From NCBI GenBank assembly GCA_038501785.1, contig JBAMJR010000695.1, positions 10,001-74,000 of the forward strand: 64,000 nucleotides of DNA, given 5' to 3'. Every line of letters starts with the position of its first letter. The first letter of the stretch is position 1. The translations under genes and the position numbers were made by a program. Shown piece by piece: positions 26,511 to 38,541 of the stretch. This DNA comes from Myoxocephalus aenaeus. Lineage: Eukaryota; Chordata; Actinopteri; Perciformes; Cottidae. Under the pieces are notes generated by a model, which worked only from the letters and a program-made list of their open reading frames with translations, searched no databases and was not told the origin of the DNA.

Positions 26511-26874
26511 CCAAAAAGTCTGGCTTGTGTCTTCCTAGCAAAGCCAACATTTTGTCCATTAACTCCGACGGCTTGCTGTCGCCGAGGCCGCTCAGCGCAA
26601 GCAACCGGCGAGCCCGCTCAGGGTCCGACAGTCCGAAAATCTTCAACAGCATGCTTTTCAAAACAACGTACTTGTCTCTCTCTGGCGGATCTTCCAGAAT
26701 GCTCACCACTCTGCCTGCTGTCGAACTGCCGAGGGCCGCCACGACATAGTAGTACTTTGTAGCGTCCGCTGTAATGTCTCTGAGGGCGAACTGCGCTTCC
26801 GTTTGAGCAAACCACACCGATGCTTGCGACTCCCAAAACTCTGGCTGCTTGAGTGAAACCGCGTGCGTCGTCAT
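26511..26874 (-). pseudogene. Gypsy gag fragment, unit 1
   Basis: A 121-residue gag N-terminus starts at the ATG at 26,874 with QPEFWESQASVWFAQTEAQF. It ends abruptly at ...KPDFL, where the sequence passes into the C-terminal part of the protease in another frame (LLGANFLCAYGLLVDVKGRR). The rest of gag with its zinc knuckle, and the DTG/DSG active-site half of protease, are missing. Confidence 0.8.
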
Positions 26875-26914
26875 CTTCTCTCTGGAAACGTCCAGTAGAG
26901 ACCAGGGTCACCAA

Positions 26915-27024
26915 TATAGGAGCGAGTAAACAAACGACGAGGCGCCCTTTAACCCCCTCGTGTCACCCGGGTTACGCCCCTTCTCTTAAAGGGGCCTTGT
27001 GTATTCGACCCCTTGTCCCCTACA
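26915..27024 (-). repeat. Gypsy 5' LTR, unit 1 (110 bp, internally deleted)
   Basis: Read on the minus strand it begins TGTAGGGGACAAGG and ends CTCGCTCCTATA. It matches the 184-bp 3' LTRs at 38,889 and 58,167 except for a 74-bp internal deletion that removes the AATAAA-bearing part. Confidence 0.88.
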
Positions 27025-27107
27025 CTATGACATTTTACAACACTACAACGAGGAAATTGGGCAAGTCGGTTTCTAGAACTGTCAATAACAGTTTCATTAG
27101 TATTGCA

Positions 27108-27141
<34 letters not shown>

Positions 27142-27218
27142 GCCGTCAGGGCCAGCCAAGCCTTCACTGATGGCCTAAACAGAATAGCTATTTTATAATT
27201 TAATTGTTTTTGAAGACA

Positions 27219-27458
27219 GAAAAGAAAAGAAAACAGAAACATGCACTTTTATTAATCCCCTTGGGGAAATTCTTCTCTGCATTTGACCCATCCCTGGATA
27301 GGGAGCAGTGGGCAGCCCTGTGAGGCGCCCGGGGAGCGGTTGAGGGTTGGGTGTCTTGCTCAGGGACACTTCGACATGTGAGCTATGGGGGGACTGGGGA
27401 TCGAACCGGCTACCTTGTGGTTGCGGGACGACCACTCATCCCCCTGAGCTACAGCCGC
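27219..27458 (-). mobile_element. tRNA-derived SINE
   Basis: On the minus strand it starts GCGGCTGTAGCTCAGGGGGA (A-box-like) with GGTTCGATCCC (B box) and continues with the fish SINE body GTGTCCCTGAGCAAGACACC and a tail rich in A. The homologous site in unit A (near 42,764) lacks these 240 bp, so this is an insertion after, or a loss since, duplication. Confidence 0.8.
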
Positions 27459-27859
27459 AACATGTATTATAATTATTTTCCCCTATCAGCTTATTTTCTC
27501 ATTGCACAGCTCCTGTCTCCTGTCTCTATGGAAGAAGAGCGACCCGAGGCCTTCTAGGTAGCCTTTGCAGATTAAAGTACATGGGGACGTTATCGTGAGT
27601 GTCATGGACTTCAACCAATCAGATCTTTAGTTTGACATGCTGGGCGTATTCTTTGACATGCCTGCACCTGCAAGGTGACCTGGAAGTACGTCAGCACTAA
27701 CATGTGCTGTGATTGGTCAGTGGGCCAGCATGACTTCTGTCAACAAAAAGCTAGCTAGCTGCTAGCAGAACTCAGTAGTAGTAAGACGAGTTCAGTCTGA
27801 AACATAAGAGAAGTGATGACATGTTTAGTGTTTTGCTTGGTGTAGTTTTTTAACACGCA

Positions 27860-28152
27860 ATGGCTGAAGGAGGAGAAACAGACTTGCTGGTGGATTTACT
27901 GACAACGTTTTTCTCACGGTTATGGGCATGTTTGGCGGTGACGATCCCAATATTGACTGCCACTGTCGAGCGGACATTTTCAGCCCTAAAACGCATGGAA
28001 ACTTATTCCAGGAATGCAACTGGGAGGCTCGTCTGGTCCATGGCCATCGAGAAGGAGCTGTTACTGGAAGTGAAGCCACCGATAAACTGAACAACCGCAT
28101 CATTGAAGTGTTTGTTAACAAAGAGAGGAGGATGGACTTTGTCTTGAAGTGA
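27860..28152 (+). pseudogene. hAT transposase C-terminal (dimerisation) fragment
   Basis: One frame gives TATVERTFSALKRMETYSRN, the conserved hAT C-terminal dimerisation motif, and a second frame gives IIEVFVNKERRMDFVLK followed by a stop. A frameshift near 28,045 separates them. Only the C-terminal end of a transposase is present. Confidence 0.8.
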
Positions 28153-28528
28153 ACAGCATCTGGTGAGTGAACTGCTTTGTGTTTCTACATCTGCAGTAGT
28201 GTTGTGTTGATGTGTCTATGGTGTTGTTTTTATTTTATAGTTAATATCGTTCCTTCTGATCGTGGCTCGTTCTCTTGAGTGTGCGGTGTTTTAGTGCTGC
28301 AGTTTTGTTGGATTGTTTTGTCATGTTGTGTTATAACTAAATGTGATGGTTCTTGTTGATGTGAACTACATGCATTGTCCGTTAATGACGCAGCATCCTG
28401 TCATGCTCGTATTTATGTAAACTATATCAGACGGCACTGAAGGCCCAGGTAGAAAATGCACGGCCCGCCACTGATAGTATACACATAATGTGAAGATTTA
28501 ATTACAAACAATCACATTTAGCCATATA

Positions 28529-28531
<3 letters not shown>

Positions 28532-28610
<79 letters not shown>
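28532..28610. repeat. (TA)n microsatellite
   Basis: About 39 uninterrupted TA dinucleotides in the unit 1 flank, downstream of the hAT end. Confidence 0.95.
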
Positions 28611-28611
<1 letters not shown>

Positions 28612-29020
28612 GCTATTACTTAATGTGATCTTAAATATCATTAAATTCTATTTTCTTCCTTTGCACTTTTTTAAACATGCAATTTAAAATGTTTAAATAA
28701 TGTGAATAAATTATTTAACGGTCATGAACTAAACTTCTGATCTACAAAGTGAAGACGTGTCTCTGCAGAATGAACATTTACAAATATGTTGTTGTCTGAA
28801 CGCCGTCAAGAGAAACTATTTCTATATATAAACTATTACGCCGAATTCTGTATCTATAACAAGCGTGTTTTTGTTAGCTAACGAAATACTTATTTTCACT
28901 CTTTCCTACTTTGTACTTTTGTCCCGCAAATAATGCATAACAATTCTAATAAGGTTTTATCTTATGTTGATAGATATGTATTTATGACTTGAATTTAAAA
29001 TATTGAAATGTTTTGCAGGA

Positions 29021-29141
29021 AGAGAAAGAAGGCGAGTTTGTATATTATGTATTTAAAATGTTGTATTTTGACACCAAATTTAACAAATACCAGGATGAGA
29101 ACTTGGATGGCACTCCTCAACGTGCTGAGATCACCCTCCAC

Positions 29142-29146
<5 letters not shown>
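29021..29146 (+). other. Exon-like open segment behind a splice acceptor, unknown
   Basis: TGTTTTGCAG at 29,011-29,020 is a good acceptor and is followed by an open frame of about 42 residues (EEKEGEFVYYVFKMLYFDTK at the start) that runs into a (CA)n tract. The unit A/B copy (47,041) keeps the acceptor and the first part but loses about 55 bp before (CA)n. I do not recognise the protein. It may be a fragment of a gene captured in the module, or chance. Confidence 0.25.

Positions 29147-29224
<78 letters not shown>
29144..29224. repeat. (CA)n microsatellite upstream of cfi-A
   Basis: About 40 CA dinucleotides, with a short (TG)n tract at 29,257-29,276. The matching pair upstream of cfi-B is longer (47,104-47,198 and 47,234-47,279). 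Confidence 0.95.
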
Positions 29225-29225
<1 letters not shown>

Positions 29226-29619
29226 CATGTCCCTCGTAGTGATTCATCTTATTGATTGTGTGTGTGTGTGTGTGTGCGTGTGATCTTTGTGGTTGTGTGT
29301 AAATTCAGGAAAACCCAGAAGTCCGACCGATGAGTTCATGACTATTTTGCAACGTTTTGTTTTTATTGACACAATGTTGAACATTAACTCATTTGTACTT
29401 CCATGTGTTCTGTCCAGCAGACATGTTGACTTGACTCGTGGTATTAATACACGTATTGTTTAATGTCCGTGTCCCCATAAACCAGCGGGGGCAGTACCTG
29501 AACGTGTCATGGACATTTCATTGGTTCATGCTTTCCGGACAACTTTGAGTCTCCAAGTCACCTGACCTTTTTATTCTCGACTCGAGAATGAAGCACACAC
29601 AGCCGGGTTCATTTTGCAA

Positions 29620-29839
29620 CCTTCAGTGCTGAGTCACGACCTTCAGTGCTGAGTCACGATCTTCAGCGCCGAGTCACGAACTTCAGTGCCGAGTCACGAC
29701 CTTCAATGCCGAGTCACGACCTTCAGCGCCAAGTCTTGACCTTCAGTGCCAAGTCACAACCTTCAGCGCAGAGTCACAAACTTCAGCGCAGATTCCTGAT
29801 CTTCAGTGCAGAGTTATGACCTTCAGTGCCGAGTCACTG
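29620..29839. repeat. 20-bp tandem repeat with TGAGTCA motifs upstream of cfi-A (11 units)
   Basis: Eleven units of CTTCAGTGCTGAGTCACGAC type end about 240 bp before the cfi-A start codon. Two units carry a perfect TGAGTCA (AP-1 type; with flanks TGCTGAGTCAC it also fits a Maf/NF-E2-type element). The other units have one or more changes, mostly CGAGTCA or AAGTCA. Binding is inferred from the motif only. Confidence 0.8.
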
Positions 29840-30080
29840 CGCCGCCCACGTATTTGTTTCCATGTGCTTACTGGAATATAGGCTGTGTCCACAGTGACAA
29901 GCCGAGCTAATGATTGATAGATTGATTGATCGATGACATCATCAGTGGACACATCGCTCCTTTGCAGACAGAACAACTATCTCTCCGTTCGTTTCTGCTG
30001 CTGTTGCCGTGCGATACGTTTTATTATCTCGTCTGAGTCGTTTACTCTTCCGTCCTTCAGGACCTTCGTCTGTAAACAAG

Positions 30081-31913
30081 ATGAGATCAGCGGGAGCTTC
30101 TGTCTTCTTGCTGTTTCTGTTGGTTCGTAGCTCTGAAGCGGTGAGTTATTATGAGTTATTAGTTTTTGTTTTGATCATATGTCATATGTCCGGCCGTGTC
30201 GTTGTGTTGGATGTTGCTCGGTGTTGTGCTGCATGCTTATGTTTGAGTTTGGCTCCAGAATACATATAAACGCTTAAGTTTATTTGTAGAGCGCATTTTA
30301 ACAACAAGGCGATTCAAAGTGCTCCACATAAAACTATTAAAAGCATCAAAACATAATGCAGAAGAAAACAAGATTTAACAACCATTAAAACATTAAAAAC
30401 AGTCAAAAAGCAAAAAAATAGAATAAAAGTTGCAGTTTAAGAAATATAATACAGTGGGATGCAGAAATTGATTAATATCCTTGAATCTGGTTCAATTAAA
30501 GGCAACAGCAAACAACAAAGTCTAGTATAGAAAAATATATAGTGTATATTACAGTTTAATATACATGATGATGTATTATGTACCGTTGATGTATTTTACC
30601 TCAATGGACATTGAGGTAAAATATTATTAATATGAGAATGGCAGTAACTCATGTCACTTTGGTAAGATAAGATACATTTACCCAAATACTGATACCAAAG
30701 ATAAAAGAAGTGCGTTCAACACGAGCTGAGAGATAAATGTGTGAATCGTCTGCGTAACACTTTAGACGAGCAGAACCGTATTTGTAACTTTGTTGCATTC
30801 TTTTCTGTTGCTCCTGAAGAGGTTTCCCTCAGATGATGAGAATCTAAACCCCATGGAGCAGGTAGTCCAAATCCCACAGAGTCCAGGAATAGAAACCCCT
30901 CTGGTGACCCCCCAGACCCCCCCGACCTCCCCGACCCCCACGACCCCTAAAGCACCCGAGGAAGACGAGTTTCTGGGTCCGCCTGAGTGTCTGCAAAAGA
31001 AGTACGTGTGTTTTGATGGTCTGGGCTTCGGCCTTTGGGTCCTCTGCTCTGTTCTGTTTGTATTTTTTTTGCATTCATGCATTCTCTTTGACTGAGTCGT
31101 TCATCAGTCTGCTGACGCTCAGAAAGAGTCCAACAGACTGAGCCTAAGAGCGGAGGTCCTGGTGCCTTTGCCGTCTCCAGCAAAGCAAATGTGACAATAA
31201 GCAGAAGACATGTGATAAAGTGTGTTTCTATGTCTCTGACGCGCGGCAGGTTCACGCGTGCGTCATGTGACCTGGTGTTTTGTCGTCCGTGGGAGCGCTG
31301 CATCGAGGGACGCTGCTCCTGTAAACCCCCCTACATGTGTCCCGATGCGGGAGGGGCGCCGGTCTGTGGGCTGGACTCCAGGAGCTACCGCTCCTACTGC
31401 CAGGTGGCTCATCACCCCAGCGGAGGGTCGGGCATCGCGTTCCAAAACCTCCCATCTGAAAAATGCTTTTTTTTTGAGAATACTAAGCAAAATTGTAGTT
31501 TTCTTACAGAATGCTATTCGTTAAACCAAAATGACCCGTGTATGAGTGTATATATATATATATGTGTGTTGATGGGTCATTTTGACCCCAAGACAACACG
31601 AGGGTTGGGAACCCAATACTTAACACACACACACAAAAGAAAAATATATGTTTATTTTTTTCTCCCACTTTTCCTGGATAATTTTGCAGATCGGAGGTTT
31701 TGCACTCTGGCCATATATATAGTTTTATGTATAAACTCTCTCTCTCCCTCTCTCTCTGAGACCTGATTGCAATGCTTCAATGTGTCTCCAGGTGATGGCT
31801 CTGTCCTGTCTGAGGAAGAGACCCACCATGTCACACTTCGGGGGCGGTTGCGAAGGTTTGTCGTCGTCACATTCAGCGCCTTCATCTCCGTAACATCCCG
31901 ACTGCTAGTTCAC

Positions 31914-31945
<32 letters not shown>

Positions 31946-32222
31946 CTTCTTCTTCTTCTTCTTCTTCTTCTTCTTCTTCTTCTTCTTCTTCTTCTCCTCC
32001 TCCTCCTCCTCCTCCTCCTCCTCCTCTCCGTCACCACAGAGGGTCGTCCCAAGTTCAGCAGTGCGGTGGACCCGGTCTCCGGCGTGGTCACGGTCTTCCT
32101 TCCTGACGCCGGGAGTCCCGGAGGCGGCGAGGAGCTGCTGGTGTGCCGGAAGCACTGGAACATGGCGGCCGCTAACGTGGCCTGCAAGGACGGCGGGAAC
32201 CCACTGTGAGGAGACCTGTGTT

Positions 32223-32266
<44 letters not shown>

Positions 32267-32768
32267 GGTAAAATAAGTATTGAACAAATCAGTAAATATA
32301 TTTCTAAAGGAGCTATTGATATGAAATGTTCACCAGATGTCGGTAACAACCCAAGTGATCCAGACATACAAAGAAAACCAAACATAATTTCAGAAATTAA
32401 GTTTCATGTAATAAAATGGAATGACACAGGGATAAAGTATTGAACGCGCTGACTGAAATGTGTTTAATACTTGGTGCCTTTGTTGGTTCAAGACGCCTCC
32501 TGGTCTTAGCCGGTTTATGGTGAAATTCTGTTCTTTTCACTTCTGGATTATGGCTCCAACAATGCTCACTGGAACATTCTGAAGTTTAGAAATCCTTCTG
32601 TCACCGATGACATCAGTATGTTTACAACAATAAGAATCCAAGAGAACTTCTATGGAAAGAACTAAAGATCAGAGTTCATAGAAGCTTCAAGATATGAAGA
32701 CTGTTTGTGTGGAAGAATGAACCAAAATCACACCTGAGCAATGCATGAGACTAGTTTCTCCTACAGGA

Positions 32769-32845
<77 letters not shown>

Positions 32846-35800
32846 GTATATAATATATATATCTCTTTGTGTGACCTTTCAGCGGAGCGGCGACGGCCAG
32901 TTATTTCCAGGTAAACAACGACACCAACCAGTGCGTCAGCGTCCGTTGCCAGGGCTACGAGTCGTCCCTCGCCGAGTGTGTGATCTACGACAAGAGACGC
33001 AACAAGAATGTCGCCACGGCAACGTGTCACACGGCGGCGGCGGCGGCACCGCACGGTCAGCTTCCTGTTTCCCTGTTTCCTCCGGTCGAGTTTATTGTGC
33101 GGGAAACAAAGATCCACGTCGACAACGCGCTGTTCAGGGAGTCTTTTTTAACGCTGTGACTTTAAATGATGTCACGAGGGGGGAGGGGCTTATTTAGATT
33201 GTGTTTGTTACATAGGAAAGAAAACAAACAACAAGAAAACAAACATGTATTACAGGCGGGGGGGTGAGTTCTATCAATATAAATAATAATATACATATGT
33301 ATAATCAATATATATAATAATGTATATAATAATGTACATAATATATATATATATATATATACATATAATAATATATATAATAGTATACAAAATAATATAA
33401 ATAGTAATATACATAATAATGTATATAATAATATATATAATAGTATACAAAATAATATAAATAGTAATATTCATAATAATGTATATAATAATATATATAA
33501 TAGTATACAAAATAATATAAATAATAATACATATAATAATGTATATAATAATATATAATATATATAGAAATATACAAAATAATATAAATTATAATGTATA
33601 TAATAATGTATATAATAATAAATAATAAATAAAATAATATATATTAGATTAGATCAAATAGATATAATAATTGATAGATATAATAAATATAATAATATAA
33701 TGATATAATAATAGATATAATAATAGATATTATAATAGATATAATAATAGATTAAATAGACATAATAATATATGTAATAATATATGTAATAATATATATA
33801 TAATAATATATTTAATATATTTAATAATATATATAAAATAATAGATATAATAGATTTAATAATAGATATAATAGATTTAATAATAGCTATAATAGATTTA
33901 ATAATAGCTATAATAATTGATAGATATTATATATAATAATAGATATGTAATAATAGATAAACTAGATATATAATAATAGATTTAATAATATATATATAAT
34001 AATAGATTTAATAATATATATAAAATAATATATATAATAGATTTAATAATAGATATAATATATTTAATAATAGCTATAATAATTGATATATATATAATAT
34101 ATAATAATAGATATTATAATAGATATAATAATAGATATAATAGATATAATAATAGATATGTAATAATAGATAAACTAGATATATAATAATAGATGTAATA
34201 ATAGATATAAACTAATAGATATAATATATTTAGTAATTGCTATAATAATTGATAGATATAATTTATAATAATATATATTATAATAGCTATAATAATAGAT
34301 ATGTAATAATAGATGAACTAGATATATAATAATAGATTTAATAATATATATCAAATAATAGATATAATATATTTAATAATATATATAATATATTTAATAA
34401 TAGCTATAATAATTGATATATATATAATATATAATAATAGATATGTAATAATAGATAAACTAGATATATAATAATAGATTTAATAGATATATAGTAATAG
34501 ACATTATAATAGATGTAATGGAGTATCGTCTGCATAACCATGAACGTTTATGGATTTTTTCTGATAATATTGCCCAAAGGAAGAATATAAAGTGAATAAT
34601 TTGGTCCAACCACCTCTCCGTGAGTTTCAGGGTGCAATTGTGAGAAAACGTCTGTTTATATTTCTGCCATTCCTTCCAGAGTGCGGCTTCAGGTGCGGCA
34701 ACAGGAAGTGCGTCTCCGTGGACCAGACCTGCAACGGCGTCGACGACTGTGGCGACAACAGCGACGAGATGTGCTGCAAAAGTAAACAACAACAACAACA
34801 CACAACCCTGTGAGTGGATTCCGTGACCCGGTCGCTCCCTGACGTGAACATCGTGTCGTTGACAGAATGCAGGAACACGAGTTTCCGCTGCCGGACGGGC
34901 GTGTGCGTCCCTGAAGAGGCGGTGGGAGACGGACAGGTGGACTGTCTGGACGGAGAGGACGAGTCACCGAGACACAGTGAGACACGGCTCCACGCCATTT
35001 ACCTCCTTTACCTTTTGGGAAAGCACTGAAACTGTTTACCCCTTGATGGTTACTTTAGGCTCCACTTCCTGTCAAAGAAACCGCCCAGTTACCTCAGCCC
35101 AGTTACCTCAGCCCAGTTACCTCAGCCCAGTTACCTCAGCCCAGGTACCTCAGCCCAGGTACCTCAGCCCAGTTACCTCAGACCAGTTACCTCAGACCAG
35201 TTACCTCAGCCCAGGTACCTCAGCCCAGTTACCTCAGACCAGTTACCTCAGCCCAGGTACCTCAGCCCAGTTACCTCAGCCCAGTTACCTCAGCCCAGTT
35301 ACCTCAGCCCAGGTACCTCAGCCCAGTTACCTCAGACCAGTTACCTCAGCCCAGTTACCTCAGCCCAGGTACCTCAGCCCAGTTACCTCAGACCAGTTAC
35401 CTCAGCCCAGGTACCTCAGCCCAGTTACCTCAGCCCAGGTACCTCAGCCCAGTTACCTCAGACCAGTTACCTCAGCCCAGTTACCTCAGCCCAGTTACCT
35501 CAGCCCAGGTACCTCAGCCCAGTTACCTCAGCCCAGTTACCTCAGCCCAGGTACCTCAGCCCAGTTACCTCAGCCCAGTTACCTCAGCCCAGGTACCTCA
35601 GCCCAGTTACCTCTGACCAGGTACCTCAGCCCAGTTACCTCAGCCCAGGTACCTCAGACCAGTTACCTCAGACCAGTTACCTCAGCCCAGTTACCTCAGA
35701 CCAGGTACCTCAGCCCAGTTACCTCAGCCCAGGTACCTCAGCCCAGTTACCTCAGCCCAGGTACCTCAGACCAGTTACCTCAGACCAGTTACCTCAGCCC

Positions 35801-36300
35801 AGTTACCTCAGACCAGGTACCTCAGACCAGTTACCTCAGACCAGTTACCTCAGCCCAGGTACCTCAGCCCAGTTACCTCAGACCAGTTACCTCAGACCAG
35901 TTACCTCAGACCAGTTACCTCAGCCCAGTTACCTCAGCCCAGTTACCTCAGACCAGGTACCTCAGCCCAGTTACCTCAGCCCAGTTACCTCAGCCCAGTT
36001 ACCTCAGACCAGGTACCTCAGCCCAGTTACCTCAGCCCAGTTACCTCAGCCCAGGTACCTCAGCCCAGTTACCTCAGACCAGTTACCTCAGACCAGTTAC
36101 CTCAGCCCAGGTACCTCAGCCCAGGTACCTCAGCCCAGTTACCTCAGCCCAGGTACCTCAGCCCAGGTACCTCAGCCCAGTTACCTCAGACCAGTTACCT
36201 CAGCCCAGTTACCTCAGACCAGTTACCTCAGCCCCAGAGCTGCAGACGTTGTGTCGTTGTCTTACTTCACCACCAGCTGTGTTTGCAGTATTTGTGCTTC

Positions 36301-36352
<52 letters not shown>

Positions 36353-36742
36353 ACTCTATATTTCTATTTCTCCACAGAACCAGGAGTGAAGCAGAAAGAA
36401 CTCAAACGCTCAAGTACAGTAGACCTGAAACTGAGGAAGAGGAGTTTGTATCTTCATCGGTTGTTGTTGTTAGTCGGTGTGATGTCATGACATGTGTTTT
36501 GTGTTTTGTGTTCTTTTCAGAGTACATCTCTCCCAAAAACGGTACGTCGCCGTAACATTGACCTTTACGGCAAAAGCAAAGCGAAGAATATTCATAAATA
36601 TTGTGCTTTTTTATTATTATTATATTTTATTAATAATTTTATATATTGTGCTTTTTTGTATGTTATTGCGTAACCTTTATGTACAAATGCTGCTCTGGCA
36701 AAAAAAAAAGTCCCTTTACGAGATTAATAAAGTATCTATTTA

Positions 36743-36806
<64 letters not shown>

Positions 36807-38541
36807 TCCAGAGACGAAGGCTGACCGGACCCTCCTGGAGTCCAGGTTGTACTGTGGGATCCCCAACTCCACCACGGTGGACGACCTGGAGGTCAAGGAC
36901 CGAACGAGCCGCCGCTTCAGGCGCGTTGTGGGAGGAGTCCCGGCCAACCCGGTGAGCCGGAGAGCAAAAAGAATACAATGTTGCAACCGCTAGCTACATT
37001 TAGCTCATGTAGCGTTAGCACCTTTGAAGAGGTATCCTTCATCCTCATGTTTGAGGAACACAACATTTCCCAGCAGCCTCTTTGCTTCCCACTGTGATTA
37101 GCATCTCTTACAGTAACGTTAATATGTTTATTATTATACATCATTGTGTACCTTTAGACTCAGATCCAGTGGCAGGTCGCTCTGGTGGAGAACAGGAAGG
37201 TGGACTGCGGAGGCGCTTACATCGGAGGATGCTGGGTAATCACGGCGGCTCACTGCGTCAGGTGGGAGGTCAATGATGACGCAATAGTGTTAGTAGTGGA
37301 AGTAGTGTACATGTACTACAACTCAGAAGTACATGGTGTACTTTATACTGTACTACACATCAGAGGTACATATTGTACTTTATATTGTACTACATCTCAG
37401 AGGTACATATAGTACTTTATACTGTACTACATCTCAGAGGTACATATAGTACTTTATACTGTACTACACCTCAGAGGTACATGGTGTACTATATACTGTA
37501 CTACACCTCAGATGTGCATGGTGTACTTTATACTGTACTACACCTCAGAGGTACATATAGTACTTTATACTGTACTACACCCCTTTAGAGGTACATGTTA
37601 TATGTTTTACTGTACTACATCTCAGAGGTACATATTGTACTTTTACTTGAATGGTGGTATATTACGCAGTAGCAATAGTTGTATCTAAGAAAGTTGTAAT
37701 GGCTTTATAGTACTTGTAGTACTACTAGTACTACTCTCTGGCCTCTCTCTTCCTCAGGCCCAACCCGTCTGCGTTCAAGGTGAAGTTTTCTCTCTGGAAG
37801 AAGTTTCGAGATCAGGGCACGACTGATATCATCCCCGTCGAAGACATCCGCATCCACCCGAAGTATGTATGCACCTGAGGGACCACCAGGCCGGTGAACG
37901 TCAACGGTAACAATGATAACAAACGGTAATAACGAGGGGGTGTATTTGTACACCTGCAGGTACAACGCCAGCACCTACGAGAACAACATCGCGCTGGTGA
38001 GGCTGAAGACGTTGCCGTTCTGGGACAAGTGCGTGGGGGAAAACCCGGCCATCAGCGCCGTCTGCGTGCCCTGGACCGCCCAGCTCTTCCAGCCCAACCA
38101 CACCTGCAGCATCTCCGGCTGGGGCCGGACCGCAGGTGTGTTCCTCCGCCCGCCGGATGCCTAACAGGCGTTCTGTTTATTAAAAAGTCTTCGTGTTTAA
38201 ATATTGAGGACTTTGCTCACAGACGGCCGAGCGTCTCAGGTGTTGCTGTGGGCCAACGTGTCCCTCATCGCCGACTGCCAGAGCATCTACAAGGATCGCT
38301 TCAAACCCGGCATGATGTGCGCGGGCGACCTGGACGGCAGCGTGGACTCCTGCCAGGGGGACAGCGGAGGGCCACTGGTCTGCGAGGACGAACTGGGAGT
38401 TTCCTACCTGTGGGGCGTGGTCAGCTGGGGGGAGAGGTGTGGTCAGCCGGGATTCCCTGGAGTTTATACACAGGTAAATATATAGACAGTGGATTTACAC
38501 ACTTGACAAATATAGCTTCTCGTTATCCTGCTGACTTCATG

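Larger units (their letters stand above)
25621..27024 (-). mobile_element. Defective Ty3/gypsy retrotransposon, unit 1 copy (5' part)
   Basis: Antisense to cfi. From high to low coordinate: 110-bp 5' LTR, primer-binding region beginning TTGGTGACCC, truncated gag, protease fragment, and reverse transcriptase broken off at the cfi junction. It is collinear with 41,151-42,545 and 59,0xx-61,7xx-type sequence in the other units and shares their gag/protease deletion. Confidence 0.9.
27140..28473. mobile_element. hAT-type DNA transposon remnant, unit 1
   Basis: The left end GGGCCGTCAGGGCCAGCC...GCCTTCACTG and the right end, read inverted, CAGTGGCGGGCCGTGCATTT...GCCTTCAGTG are related terminal inverted repeats typical of hAT elements. 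The outermost bases on the left are lost in an expanded (TA)n. Inside is a transposase C-terminal fragment (27,860-28,152). A SINE sits inside the element. Confidence 0.65.

Noticed and set aside
25799..26762. Plus-strand frames over the gypsy copies (also in the 40-42 kb and 59-61 kb copies)
   Set aside because: They are shadows of gag/pol read antisense; no recognisable domain, whereas the minus strand has clear RT, RNase H and integrase motifs.
27349..27458. Functional tRNA gene on the minus strand
   Set aside because: The A- and B-box-like segments belong to the head of a tRNA-derived SINE followed by SINE body; a complete cloverleaf was not evident.
31767..32385. Poly-Phe/poly-Arg/poly-Glu proteins around 31.9-32.0 kb and 49.9-50.1 kb
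   Set aside because: These arise from the (TTC)n(TCC)n tract next to the exon 5 acceptor; the true coding exon is 32040-32205 (50114-50279 in copy B).
33274..33577. Ile/Tyr-only proteins on the minus strand (also at 51,300-51,627)
   Set aside because: Low-complexity TATA/TAATA intron repeat; no start context, no domain.
35086..36233. CRISPR-like array
   Set aside because: The repeats are contiguous with no unique spacers, and the host is a vertebrate. The same holds for the 20-, 21-, 37- and 74-bp arrays.
34977..36389. 470- and 900-codon open frames (second at 53,122-55,824)
   Set aside because: The 14-bp minisatellite in cfi intron 8 has a 42-bp codon period without stops. Exons on both sides join in phase 1 when it is removed.
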